Assembly: GCA_023458595.1 (NCBI GenBank) | Contig: JAEWYT010000088.1 | Location: 1 to 64,000, forward strand | Source: Pseudomonadota bacterium | GTDB lineage: Bacteria > Pseudomonadota > Alphaproteobacteria > Rhizobiales > Tepidamorphaceae | Direction: 5' to 3' | Length of the DNA: 64,000 nucleotides | Shown: in pieces, positions 16,811-25,476 of the stretch | Position numbering within the stretch: the first letter of the stretch is position 1 | Layout of the letters: the number at the start of each line of letters is the position of its first letter | Translations under genes and position numbers: made by a program | The notes under the pieces: model-generated | What the model was told of the DNA's origin: nothing | The model's database searches: none | What the model saw: only the letters and a program-made list of their open reading frames with translations

Positions 16811-17953
16811 ATGAAGATCAAGCTCGCGTGGCGCAGGGCCCGAAAGCTGGTACGGCCGAACCGGCCCGATCCGGGACGCATCAACGCGGTCAACAATCCC
16901 GTCTACAGCTCGACGGTCGTCGACGCGGAGAGCGGCCGCCGCTCGGTGATGGGAACGGGCCGGAAGGACGCCTGCGCGGTCATTCGCCAAAGCACGCTGA
17001 AGGCCGGCGCGCCGCGCACCGCCGTCGTGCTCGGCATCGCGCGCGGCGGCACCTCGATGGTCTCCGGGGTGCTGCGCGGCCTCGACATCTTCATGGGCGA
17101 CAATCTCGGCTTCAACCACGAGGACTCCCGCGTCCAGCGCATCGTTACCAGCAAGAACTTCGGCGAGTTCGGCAAAATCGCGCGCGAGCGCGACAAGGAA
17201 CACGACATCTGGGGCTTCAAGTTCCCCGAGGCCTCGCTGGTGATGGACAGGTTCCATCCGAGCCTGCGCAATCCGCACTACCTGTTCGTCATGCGCCATC
17301 CGATGTCGCGCGGCATGAGCGTGGTGGCGCGCACCGGCGGGACGCTGCAGGAAGCGATCGAGGACGCGCTCGCCAGCTACCGGTCGATCTTCTCCTTCAT
17401 CGGACAGACCGATGCGCCGGTACTGATGATCAACTACGAGCAGGCCACCGAGAACGCGCGCGCCGCCGTCGAGCAGATCGCCGCCTTCCTCGGCATCGAG
17501 GACGAGCCGGAGAGGATCGATCGCGCGGCCTCCATGATCCTCGGCGAGGGCGCGGGCTACCTGAACCTGCCGGAATTCTGGTTCTTCGCCGAAGAGTCGA
17601 CGGCGCCGGAGGAGGCGGGCCTCGCCGACGTCGGCGCCTCGGCCGGCGCGCCGCGGGCCCGGGAGCTCAACTACGCCAGGGAGCGGGCATCCGTCTGGCT
17701 CGCGCCGGAAGCCGGCTTCCCCAAGGCCTTCTGGCTGCGGTTCAGGCTGACGGGAACGGGCGGCGACCAGCGGGTGCGCGTCTACTACGACTACGACGGC
17801 CGTTTCCATCTCGGCCACCGCCTGCTGCTCGACCTCTCCTCGACCGCGCCGGTCCTCAAGGTGCAGACGACGGGCGCGCTGAAGCGGCTCGCGATCGTCC
17901 CCCTCGCCGAGAAGAGCAAGGTCGAGGACGTCCGGATCGAGGCGGAAGCGTAG
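16811..17953 (+). CDS. Sulfotransferase-like protein
   Basis: A 380-residue protein. Residues about 72-95 (TAVVLGIARGGTSMVSGVLRGL) form a PAPS 5'-phosphosulfate loop-like motif, and NPHYLFVMRHPMSRGMSVV (about 155-175) matches the 3'-phosphate-binding segment with Arg and Ser. A region resembling MINYEQATENARAAVEQIAAFLGI follows, as in carbohydrate sulfotransferases. The last 110 residues have no recognised domain and look like a beta-rich C-terminal add-on. It lies 38 bases after the WsaF-like gene. With cysD-cysNC nearby it is probably the enzyme that places sulfate on the polysaccharide. The exact acceptor is unknown. Confidence 0.75.
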   Translation: MKIKLAWRRARKLVRPNRPDPGRINAVNNPVYSSTVVDAESGRRSVMGTGRKDACAVIRQSTLKAGAPRTAVVLGIARGGTSMVSGVLRGLDIFMGDNLGFNHEDSRVQRIVTSKNFGEFGKIARERDKEHDIWGFKFPEASLVMDRFHPSLRNPHYLFVMRHPMSRGMSVVARTGGTLQEAIEDALASYRSIFSFIGQTDAPVLMINYEQATENARAAVEQIAAFLGIEDEPERIDRAASMILGEGAGYLNLPEFWFFAEESTAPEEAGLADVGASAGAPRARELNYARERASVWLAPEAGFPKAFWLRFRLTGTGGDQRVRVYYDYDGRFHLGHRLLLDLSSTAPVLKVQTTGALKRLAIVPLAEKSKVEDVRIEAEA

Positions 17954-18059
17954 GGGTCCGCGCCGGCCGCCCATGGTTCGAGACGCGCTCTCCGAGCGCT
18001 CCTCGCCGTGAGGTTCCCGAATTGCTGCGGACGCCGTCGCGAACCGGCGTGGCCGAGGC

Positions 18060-19118
18060 TCAGGCCCGCAGGCCGAGCCGTTCGCCGGTGTAGCGTCCGC
18101 CGCGGATCGGCCCCCACCAGGCCTCGTTCCCGAGATACCAGTCGACGGTCTTGGCGAGGCCGGACTCGAAATCCTCGCGCGGCGTCCAGCCGAGCTCGCG
18201 GGCGATCTTCGAGGCGTCGATCGCGTAGCGCAGGTCGTGGCCCGGCCGGTCGGCGACGAACGAAATGAGGTCGCGGCGGCTCGACCCGTCGGCGCGGGGC
18301 CGGCGGGCGTCGACCAGATCGCAGATCGCCTCGACGACGTCCAGGTTGGTGCGCTCGGCATTGCCGCCGACATTGTAGGATTCGCCCGGCACGCCCCTGG
18401 TCAGCACCGTCACCAGCGCGCGGGCGTGATCTTCCACGTAGAGCCAGTCGCGCACGTTGCCGCCGGTGCCGTAGACGGGCAGCTTCTTGTCGTCGAGCGC
18501 GTTGAGGATCATCAGCGGGACGAGCTTCTCGGGGAAATGGAACGGCCCGTAGTTGTTCGAGCAGTTCGACAGCACGACGGGCAGCTTGAAGGTGTGCCAC
18601 CAGGCCATCACGAGATGGTCGGACGCGGCCTTCGAGGCGGAGTAGGGCGAGGACGGCTCATAGGCCGTCTCCTCGGTGAAGATGCCGGACTCCAGCGGCA
18701 GCGAGCCGTAGACCTCGTCGGTCGAGACGTGATGGAAGCGGAACGCCTGCCCGCGGTCCTCGGGAAGCTCCGACCAGTAGTGGCGGGCGGCCTCGAGCAG
18801 CCGGTAGGTGCCGACGATGTTGGTCTGGATGAACTCCTCGGGCCCGTCGATCGAGCGGTCGACATGGCTTTCGGCGGCGAGATGCATCACCGCGTCGACC
18901 CCCTCCTCGACCATCAGCGCGTGGATCGCGTCGCGGTCGCAGATGTCGAGCCTGACGAAGCGGTAGCGCGGGCTGTCGGCGACGGCATCGAGCGAGGAGA
19001 GGTTCGCCGCGTAGGTGAGCTTGTCGACATTGACCACGGAATGATCGGTGTCGGCGATCAGGTGCCGGCAGACGGTCGATCCGATGAAACCGGCACCGCC
19101 GGTCACGAGGATCTTCAT
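18060..19118 (-). CDS. rfbB: dTDP-glucose 4,6-dehydratase
   Basis: A 352-residue short-chain dehydrogenase of the RmlB type. It has MKILVTGGAGFIGSTVCRHL (NAD loop), the SDR pair STDEVYG and YSASKAASDH (Tyr-x3-Lys), and SNNYGPFHFPEKLVPLMILN. It converts dTDP-glucose to dTDP-4-keto-6-deoxyglucose. The ATG at 19118 is favoured by GGAG 8 bases upstream; an in-frame GTG at 19127 is an alternative. It follows rfbC by 12 bases on the minus strand and shares the pathway with rfbA on the plus strand. Confidence 0.95.
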   Translation of the reverse strand: MKILVTGGAGFIGSTVCRHLIADTDHSVVNVDKLTYAANLSSLDAVADSPRYRFVRLDICDRDAIHALMVEEGVDAVMHLAAESHVDRSIDGPEEFIQTNIVGTYRLLEAARHYWSELPEDRGQAFRFHHVSTDEVYGSLPLESGIFTEETAYEPSSPYSASKAASDHLVMAWWHTFKLPVVLSNCSNNYGPFHFPEKLVPLMILNALDDKKLPVYGTGGNVRDWLYVEDHARALVTVLTRGVPGESYNVGGNAERTNLDVVEAICDLVDARRPRADGSSRRDLISFVADRPGHDLRYAIDASKIARELGWTPREDFESGLAKTVDWYLGNEAWWGPIRGGRYTGERLGLRA

Positions 19119-19130
19119 TGAACGCACTCC

Positions 19131-19691
19131 TCAGTACCTGAAATGGGCCGGCAGGTCCCTGAGCCGCGGATGCCGGCGGTCCTTGTCCGACAGGATCGCG
19201 TCGGCCGCAGACACCGGCCAGGCGATGCCCAGGTCCGGATCGTCGAAGGCGAGGCCGTGATCGTGGTCGGGAGCGTAATAGCTGGTGACCTTGTATTGGA
19301 CCTCGGTGTCGGGCTCAAGCGTGCAGAACCCGTGGGCGAAGCCGGGCGGCACCCAGAGCTGGCACCAGTTCCCGGCCGACAGCTCGGCGGTGACGTGGCG
19401 GCCGAACGTCGGCGAGCCGACCCGGATGTCGACGGCGACGTCGAGGATCGCCCCGCGCGAGACCCGCACCAGCTTGCCCTGCGCGTGCGGCGGCGACTGG
19501 AAATGCATGCCGCGCAGGACGCCCTTTTCGGCCGACAGCGAATGATTGTCCTGCACGAACTCCGCCTCGGTCCCGGCGGCCTCGGCGAAGGCCCGCCTGC
19601 TCCAGGTCTCGGAGAAGAAGCCGCGGTGATCGCCGAACCGCTTAGGCGTGAGCTTCAGGATCTCGGGGATTTCGCAGGGCTCCACCAGCAA
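19131..19691 (-). CDS. rfbC: dTDP-4-dehydrorhamnose 3,5-epimerase
   Basis: A 186-residue cupin-fold RmlC. Motifs are KRFGDHRGFFSETWSRRAF, QDNHSLSAEKGVLRGMHFQ (catalytic His), GNWCQLWVPPGFAHGFC and the Tyr in KVTSYYAPDHDHG. The best start is a TTG at 19691 with AGGAG 10 bases upstream. This start is inferred, as no ATG lies in the right place and the frame stays open far upstream through the neighbouring gene. It lies between a glycosyltransferase gene and rfbB in one minus-strand operon. Confidence 0.93.
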   Translation of the reverse strand: MLVEPCEIPEILKLTPKRFGDHRGFFSETWSRRAFAEAAGTEAEFVQDNHSLSAEKGVLRGMHFQSPPHAQGKLVRVSRGAILDVAVDIRVGSPTFGRHVTAELSAGNWCQLWVPPGFAHGFCTLEPDTEVQYKVTSYYAPDHDHGLAFDDPDLGIAWPVSAADAILSDKDRRHPRLRDLPAHFRY

Positions 19692-19711
19692 GGCCGTCGT
19701 TCTCCTGTTCG

Positions 19712-20698
19712 CTATTCCGCCGACCAGCGCGGGGTGGTGACCGGCAGACTGCGCTGCAGACGCTTGTCGCGGGACAGCGACAGCCGCAGGGCGCCGGGCA
19801 GCCGCGCCGCGTGGGCGCCGGCCATCTGCCCGCTCACCGAGGCCGCGTCGAGCATCAGCCGCTTCAGCGTCGCGAAGGGCGAGACGCCGTTGCGCCAGGC
19901 GAAGGCCAGGTCGCGCTTGGCGAGATAGCCGATCGACAGGAAGGCGCGGACCGGGCTCGCGTTCAGCCGGTAGCCGAACAGCACGCGAAAGGCGTTCGAC
20001 TCGTCGAAGGAGCGCTGGAACCGCTCGAAGACGCCGTAGTCGTGCGAATGGTAGACGACCGCGTCCGGCGCGTAGGCCTTGGCGTAGCCCGCCTCGACCG
20101 CCCGGTGCGCCCAGATCTGGTCCTCGGCGAATTCGACGTCGGGATAGGGCAATTCCTGCCAGACGCTGCGCCTCAGGCAGGAATTGTTGTCCGAATAGAA
20201 GTGCAGGAACTGCCGCCATCCCTGATCGCTTTCGTAGCGCTCGGGGTCGGTTTCCCGTGAAACGACGAGCGGCTGCCGCGAGAATCCGGAAAAATGCACT
20301 TCCAGGTCGCGCTTGGTGAAGGGGCTCGCGTCGGGATAGGCGACATGGCGCCCGAACGCGCCGGCGATGTCCGGGGCCTGGTCGACGGCCTCGACGATAT
20401 TGCGCAGCCAGGCATCGTCGACCGGAAGGGCGTCGTGGGTCAGGAACGCGACGAACTCGCCTTGCGCGAGCGACGCGCCGAGATTGCGGGTGCGGCCGTG
20501 GCCGAACTCGTCGGCCCCGATCTCGTGGAGCCGGACGCCCGCCTTCGAGCGCGCGTAGTCCTGCGCGCCGTCGTTCGACCCGGAATCGATCACCAGGACC
20601 TCGAACGGCCAGGGACACTCCTGCCCGAGCACGCGATCGAGCACGTCCCGGAAGATCTGGCCGGGATTCTTGGTCGGAATGACGACGGAAACCTTCAT
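19712..20698 (-). CDS. Glycosyltransferase family 2, rhamnosyltransferase type
   Basis: A 328-residue GT2 enzyme: MKVSVVIPTKNPGQIFRDVL, EVLVIDSGSNDGAQDYA, FGHGRTRNLGASLAQGEFVAFL, and a histidine in place of the usual DXD region (LTHDALPVDDAWL). The later ED motif is in FAEDQIWAHRAVEAGY. FGHGxTRNL is typical of rhamnosyltransferases of the RfbF/RfbN kind. It leads the minus-strand rfbC-rfbB run, which fits use of dTDP-rhamnose. The ATG at 20698 gives the standard N-terminus; upstream in-frame codons do not look like protein. Confidence 0.86.
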   Translation of the reverse strand: MKVSVVIPTKNPGQIFRDVLDRVLGQECPWPFEVLVIDSGSNDGAQDYARSKAGVRLHEIGADEFGHGRTRNLGASLAQGEFVAFLTHDALPVDDAWLRNIVEAVDQAPDIAGAFGRHVAYPDASPFTKRDLEVHFSGFSRQPLVVSRETDPERYESDQGWRQFLHFYSDNNSCLRRSVWQELPYPDVEFAEDQIWAHRAVEAGYAKAYAPDAVVYHSHDYGVFERFQRSFDESNAFRVLFGYRLNASPVRAFLSIGYLAKRDLAFAWRNGVSPFATLKRLMLDAASVSGQMAGAHAARLPGALRLSLSRDKRLQRSLPVTTPRWSAE

Positions 20699-20915
20699 AC
20701 GGGAACTGCGCGACGGTCGTCCAAAACAGGGTCGGGGTGCCGGACTTTCCGGGCCCGTAGCGCTAGTTACCGCCTTCCGGGCGCGAAGGGAACCTCGCCC
20801 GGCGATGCATCCGCGCGTCAACCTTGACGCCCGAACATCGATCTTCTATTCGACAGCCGGCTGAAAGGGCCTCCGCCTGGCCCCAGCACGCGCCGTAGCG
20901 ATCCGCGCAAGGACA

Positions 20916-22169
20916 ATGTTCTTCAGGAAAAAGCCCGTTTTCATCGGCTTTCATTTCGCCAAGACGGGCGGAACCAGCATCAAGAGCCACGCGCTCGCCA
21001 ATCTCGCCGACAACGAAAGCCTGTCCTACGGCCCGTTCGCGCTCGCCGACAGCTTCTTCGCGTGCCGGCCGCTTCTGTGCGAAATGAGCGCGCGGCAGAC
21101 CTCCAGGTTCCGTTTCGTCTTCGGCCACGGCGTGAAGGCGCAGATCCTTCCCCATTTCGCCGGCCGCGACATCTCGCTGTTCGTGACCTGCCGCGATCCG
21201 CTCAGGCGCTTCACCTCGAGTCTGAAGCACAATATCCGGACGGAACAGCGCTTCGGCGAGGTGGTCAGCGCGCGGCAGGTGTTCGAAGCCCAGCCCGCCA
21301 ACCCGTTCTCCAGCTCGATCCTGAGGAACTTCGGGGCGATGGTGCCGAAGAGCGTCAGGGATCCGAAGGAGCGCCTGGTGACGATCCTGCGCTGCTTCCG
21401 CTTCGTCATGTCCACCGACGACCTGAACGAGCAGTCCAAGCCGCTCTTCGCCGCCCTCGACGCGCCGCCGATGACCGAGTCCAAGAGGGTCTACCCGGAA
21501 AGCGTCGACCTCGGCGATCTCACCGAGGCGGAAATCCTCGCCCGGGACCATCTCGACGCCTTCGTCAACAGGACGATCAACGCGTTCCACGCCGACCGGG
21601 GGGACGCGGCGAGCGCCGAGGGCGGCAATCCGTTCGGGTTCGACCAGGCGCTGCTCGCGCAGCGCGTGAAGGCGCTCGTCAAGGCGGCGCCGGCGCGCGG
21701 CGAGGACATCGAGGCGACCTACCGGGACCTCTTCAACTTCCTCGACAAGCAGGGGCGGCTGGAAGCGGCGAAGGTCCTGATCGACTCGGGACGGCAGACC
21801 AGGCGGGTCGTGGAGATTTTCGAGCGCTACTGCAGGGAGATCGACCGCAGCTTCGACGACCGGGACGTTCCCTCCCGCAGCCTCTGCTACCAGGCGGAGG
21901 TCTCCATCCGGCTGGGGGACCTGGCGTCGGCGTCCGAATACGCCCGCCGCGCGGTCGAGGCCGATCCGAAGAATCCGATGGCCCACTACCTCACCGGCCG
22001 CGCGGCGCTCGAAAAAGGGCAGTACGAGGCGTGCATATCGAGCCTCGAGCACGCCGCCGAGCTCAACCCCAATCACGCCCCGAGCTTCCGCTTCCTGGCC
22101 CGGGCCTACCAGAAGGTCGGCCGCAAGGCCGACGCGGAAGACGCGTTGAAGGCCGTGAAGGCGCTTTGA
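20916..22169 (+). CDS. Sulfotransferase-like protein with C-terminal TPR repeats
   Basis: A 417-residue protein. The N-terminal MFFRKKPVFIGFHFAKTGGT (residues 1-20) carries a KTGGTS phosphosulfate-loop motif like heparan- and chondroitin-type sulfotransferases. LFVTCRDPLRRFTSSLKHNI (about 88-107) has the RDPxxR/S pattern of the 3'-phosphate site. From about 320 to 417 there are tetratricopeptide-like repeats (DLASASEYARRAVEADPKN, QYEACISSLEHAAELNPNH, GRKADAEDALKAVKAL). It differs from the protein at 16811, so the locus has two sulfotransferase types. The TPR part may bind a partner such as the exporter. It stands alone on the plus strand, divergent from the glycosyltransferase at 19712. Confidence 0.75.
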   Translation: MFFRKKPVFIGFHFAKTGGTSIKSHALANLADNESLSYGPFALADSFFACRPLLCEMSARQTSRFRFVFGHGVKAQILPHFAGRDISLFVTCRDPLRRFTSSLKHNIRTEQRFGEVVSARQVFEAQPANPFSSSILRNFGAMVPKSVRDPKERLVTILRCFRFVMSTDDLNEQSKPLFAALDAPPMTESKRVYPESVDLGDLTEAEILARDHLDAFVNRTINAFHADRGDAASAEGGNPFGFDQALLAQRVKALVKAAPARGEDIEATYRDLFNFLDKQGRLEAAKVLIDSGRQTRRVVEIFERYCREIDRSFDDRDVPSRSLCYQAEVSIRLGDLASASEYARRAVEADPKNPMAHYLTGRAALEKGQYEACISSLEHAAELNPNHAPSFRFLARAYQKVGRKADAEDALKAVKAL

Positions 22170-22299
22170 CGACCGGGCGCCGCCGAGGCGCCGTTTTTCG
22201 CGGACCGGCAGGGATTTGCGTGCGGGCAGCGCATCGACTAGACCGTTGCCTGCGGATACCTGGCGATCGACGGCGCGCAAACCGGAACCCCTGCCGACA

Positions 22300-24090
22300 A
22301 TGCCCGAGACACCCACCGGCTTCAGCGGCTTGACCGGTCACCGGCTGGTGCGGCGACGCACGCAGCGCTACCTGGAATCGCTGCGATGGGTGATCGGGAC
22401 GCTGGTCCGGGTCCAGCCCTTGCGATTCACGCTCATTCTCGGTCTGGTCGCGGCCGGCCGCGGCCTGCAGGTCGTCGCCTTCGGCGGGGTGATGTGGTTC
22501 TTCTCGGCCGTCGAGCGGGACGCGCACATCAGCGTCCTCGGCCTGACGATCGAGCCGCGCAGCGGCTTCTGGATGGCGCTGACGATCGCCGGCGTCGCCG
22601 CGGCGATGATCGTGGCGTCCTTCTTCATCTACATGAGCTCGCGGATGAGCTTCTACATGGCGATGGCGTTCGCCGAGCACGTCATCACGTCCGTCCTGAA
22701 CCTCGACCGGGGCTATCCCTCGCGCGGGAAGCTCGCGGGAAGCGGCAAGACGTCGATGCAGGTCCTGGAGGTGACGAACGGCCGGCCGCTGCTGTTCCCG
22801 CCGGTCAACGTGCTGATGATGTTTCCGCGCCACATCCTGCTCGTCATCCCGGCGCTGTCGGGCATGATCTGGATCGCCGGCGAGGTCGTCGTCTTCCTGG
22901 CGCTGCTCGCCACGCCGGTCATCGCGCTGAACTACGTGATCAGCCACCGGGTCGTCGTCGCCCAGCGGACCCGCAAGGAGGTGCAGGGCGAGTTCCGCGA
23001 GGCGATGCGCGACACCCTCGACGCGATCGGCGACGAATCCCGGCCGGTCGCGGACCGCGCGGCGCTCGCCGACGCGCTGATGGCGGGCGAGAAGAGCCGG
23101 GCGAGCATCCACGTGTTCTCGCACTACCTGCTGTCGCCGCGGCAGTCGGAATTCGTCTCCAACGTCCTCGCCGCGCTGGCGGTCGCCATCATCGGCTTCT
23201 ATCTCGGCTACGAGGCGCTGGCGGGCGCGATGCCGCTCGCGCAGGTCATCGGCTTCTTCATCATGCTGCGGGTGACGATCGGCGGCCTGACCGGCGCCAC
23301 CGTGTCGCTCACCAGCTATGCCCGGTTCTACGGGCTGATCCGCATCGCGCTCGAGTATCTCAAGAGCCCGCTGCCGCCGGAGCGCTTCACCGGCGAGCCC
23401 AAGCTGCACGCGGCGAAGCAGGACGAGCCCGCCCCCGGCGCCCTCGAGGAGGACGTGCCGGTGCAGCGCGGCGTCCCGGTCGCCGTCGTCTCGCCGGCCG
23501 CGATCAACCGCTTCACCCAGTATTTCTTCGCGTTCGCACTGACCCAGCGGTCGCGGCACACGACGCGCGAGAAGCTGAACGCGGCGACCCTGCGCTGCAC
23601 CGGCGCGCTCGCCGACCCCGATGCGCTCGCCGCCAACGGGCTGCTTTCGCTCGACGACGACGCGCTCAGGGCTCGCCTTGCGGATACCGGCGTCGCCGAT
23701 ATCGCGCCCAAGGCGGAAAAGGTGCGACAGGCGGGGCGGGCCGGGGCGAAGACCGGGGCGGCGGATCTCGCCCGGATCGCGCTCATGACCGCCGTCCTGT
23801 CGCAGGCCGATCTCGTCGTCGTCGATCCGGGCCTTCTGGAGGCGCTGCCCGAGGACGAGCGGCCGCGCTGGATCGGCGCGCTTTCGGACCGGTTCATCGC
23901 CGTGGGATACCGCATTCGCGGCTTTTCTGGCTGCATCGCCGGGGAATCGCACGCGATCCTGCTCGATTTCGAGCGGGCGGTCGCCGTCGTCGAGGCCAAA
24001 GACGCGGTCGCGGCCGCCCGTTTCGTCGAGGCCGGCATGCGGCCGGCCAGAGCCGAGGAACCGGTCCTCGACGAGGAAGAGCTCGAGTAG
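22300..24090 (+). CDS. ABC-exporter-like membrane protein with degenerate ATPase half
   Basis: About 596 residues. The first half (about 35-340) has five to six hydrophobic helices in an arrangement like an ABC exporter membrane domain. The last 200 residues resemble a nucleotide-binding domain only in outline: AADLARIALMTAVLSQADLVVVDP recalls the Walker B segment of ABC ATPases, but no Walker A (GxxGxGKS/T) or LSGGQ is visible and the catalytic Glu after the Walker B Asp is missing (VVVDPGLL). The start is uncertain: ATG 22300 has a poor ribosome site and a TTG at 22216 is possible. Its place after sulfotransferase and glycosyltransferase genes suggests a role in polymer export or length control. 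Confidence 0.6.
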   Translation: MPETPTGFSGLTGHRLVRRRTQRYLESLRWVIGTLVRVQPLRFTLILGLVAAGRGLQVVAFGGVMWFFSAVERDAHISVLGLTIEPRSGFWMALTIAGVAAAMIVASFFIYMSSRMSFYMAMAFAEHVITSVLNLDRGYPSRGKLAGSGKTSMQVLEVTNGRPLLFPPVNVLMMFPRHILLVIPALSGMIWIAGEVVVFLALLATPVIALNYVISHRVVVAQRTRKEVQGEFREAMRDTLDAIGDESRPVADRAALADALMAGEKSRASIHVFSHYLLSPRQSEFVSNVLAALAVAIIGFYLGYEALAGAMPLAQVIGFFIMLRVTIGGLTGATVSLTSYARFYGLIRIALEYLKSPLPPERFTGEPKLHAAKQDEPAPGALEEDVPVQRGVPVAVVSPAAINRFTQYFFAFALTQRSRHTTREKLNAATLRCTGALADPDALAANGLLSLDDDALRARLADTGVADIAPKAEKVRQAGRAGAKTGAADLARIALMTAVLSQADLVVVDPGLLEALPEDERPRWIGALSDRFIAVGYRIRGFSGCIAGESHAILLDFERAVAVVEAKDAVAAARFVEAGMRPARAEEPVLDEEELE

Positions 24091-24205
24091 GGGTCGCGAC
24101 CGCCCGGATCCCGCGCGCGCGAACCCGCGACGGTCTTGATCTCGCCACGCCGTCCGTGCGACAGCGGGCGATCGAAATCCCAAACACCAAGAGCCATCAG
24201 GACCG

Positions 24206-24442
24206 ATGACCCATACCCCGCACGAGCTGCACGAAGAATTCCCCGAATACGCCGAGAAGATCCACGCCCTCAAGACGGCGAACAGCCACTTCCACAAGCT
24301 CGCCGAAGAGTATCACCGGCTCAACCGCGACATCCATCGCGCCGAGACCGACGTGGAACCGACTACGGACGAGCACCTCGAGGAAATGAAGAAGGCCCGC
24401 CTGAAGCTGAAGGACGAGATATTCGGCATCCTGAACGGATGA
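24206..24442 (+). CDS. YdcH-like DUF465 protein
   Basis: A 78-residue acidic-basic helical protein. HELHEEFPEYAEKIHALKTANSHF (rough residues 6-29) and the final helix LKLKDEIFGIL match the DUF465/YdcH family of small coiled-coil proteins. Function is not established. It is short, has no membrane helix, and sits 115 bases after the ABC-like gene and 25 bases before a deacetylase gene. It might be a local regulator of either neighbour; nothing in the sequence decides this. Confidence 0.85.
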   Translation: MTHTPHELHEEFPEYAEKIHALKTANSHFHKLAEEYHRLNRDIHRAETDVEPTTDEHLEEMKKARLKLKDEIFGILNG

Positions 24443-24467
24443 CGCTTACGTCGACGTGAGGTTCCGC

Positions 24468-25382
24468 ATGGCAGACCCCGCCTATCCTCGCGACATGATC
24501 GGCTACGGCCGCGACGTGCCGGACGCCGACTGGCCGGCCGGCGCGCGCATCGCCGTGCAGTTCGTCGTCAACTACGAGGAAGGCGGCGAGAACTCGATCC
24601 TGCACGGCGACGCCGCCTCCGAGGCCTTCCTGTCGGAGACGATCGGCGCCGAGCCGTGGCCAGGCAGGCGTCATATGAACATCGAGTCCCAGTACGAGTA
24701 CGGCTCGCGCGCCGGGTTCTGGCGGCTGTGGCGGCTGTTCACCTCGCGCGGGGTGCCGGTCACCGTCTACGGCGTCGCCATGGCGCTCGCCCGCAACCGG
24801 GAAGCCGTGGCGGCCATGAAGGAGGCGGGCTGGGAGATCGCGAGCCACGGGCTGCGCTGGATCGAGTACCGCGATTTTCCCGAGGACGAGGAGCGGCGCC
24901 ATCTCGCCGAGGCGATCCGCATCCACGGCGAGGTCACCGGCGAGCGGCCGCTCGGCTTCTATCTCGGCCGCTGCTCGGAAAACACCCGCCGGCTCGTCAT
25001 GGAGGAAGGCGGCTTCCTCTACGACTCCGATTCCTACGCCGACGACCTGCCCTACTGGGTTTCCGGGCCGAAGGGGCCGCACCTCGTCATCCCCTACACG
25101 CTCGACGCCAACGACATGCGCTTCGCGACGGCGCAGGGGTTCAATTCCGGTGACCAGTTCCACGCCTATCTGCGCGACGCGTTCGACGTGCTCTACGCGG
25201 AGGGCGCCGAGCGCCCGAAGATGATGTCGATCGGGCTGCACTGCCGGCTCGCCGGCCGGCCGGGCCGGGCCGCCTCGCTCGCCCGCTTCCTGGACTACGT
25301 GCTGAGCCACGAGGACGCCTGGGTGTGCCGGCGCATCGACATCGCCCGGCACTGGCACAGGCGGCACAAGCCGGCGGCGTGA
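24468..25382 (+). CDS. Polysaccharide deacetylase-family protein, PuuE/allantoinase type
   Basis: A 304-residue NodB-homology enzyme. It has PRDMIGYGRDVPDADWPAGA at the N-terminus, VNYEEGGENSILHGD, GRRHMNIESQYEYGSRAGFW and GWEIASHGLRWIEYRD with a metal-site histidine. This pattern is that of PuuE-type (metal-dependent) allantoinases and related deacetylases. ATG 24468 is chosen because GAGG lies 6 bases upstream; an in-frame GTG at 24456 precedes it. The role could be purine/allantoin use or hydrolysis of another cyclic amide. No other purine-pathway gene is nearby, so the substrate is open. Confidence 0.78.
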   Translation: MADPAYPRDMIGYGRDVPDADWPAGARIAVQFVVNYEEGGENSILHGDAASEAFLSETIGAEPWPGRRHMNIESQYEYGSRAGFWRLWRLFTSRGVPVTVYGVAMALARNREAVAAMKEAGWEIASHGLRWIEYRDFPEDEERRHLAEAIRIHGEVTGERPLGFYLGRCSENTRRLVMEEGGFLYDSDSYADDLPYWVSGPKGPHLVIPYTLDANDMRFATAQGFNSGDQFHAYLRDAFDVLYAEGAERPKMMSIGLHCRLAGRPGRAASLARFLDYVLSHEDAWVCRRIDIARHWHRRHKPAA

Positions 25383-25476
25383 CGTCGAGCGCCGGAACGG
25401 CGAAGACCGTCCCCGGAAACGCGCCACACGCCCGGGCGAGGGCGCGAACGGCCGTTGCCCGAAGGCGGCCGTCGGC

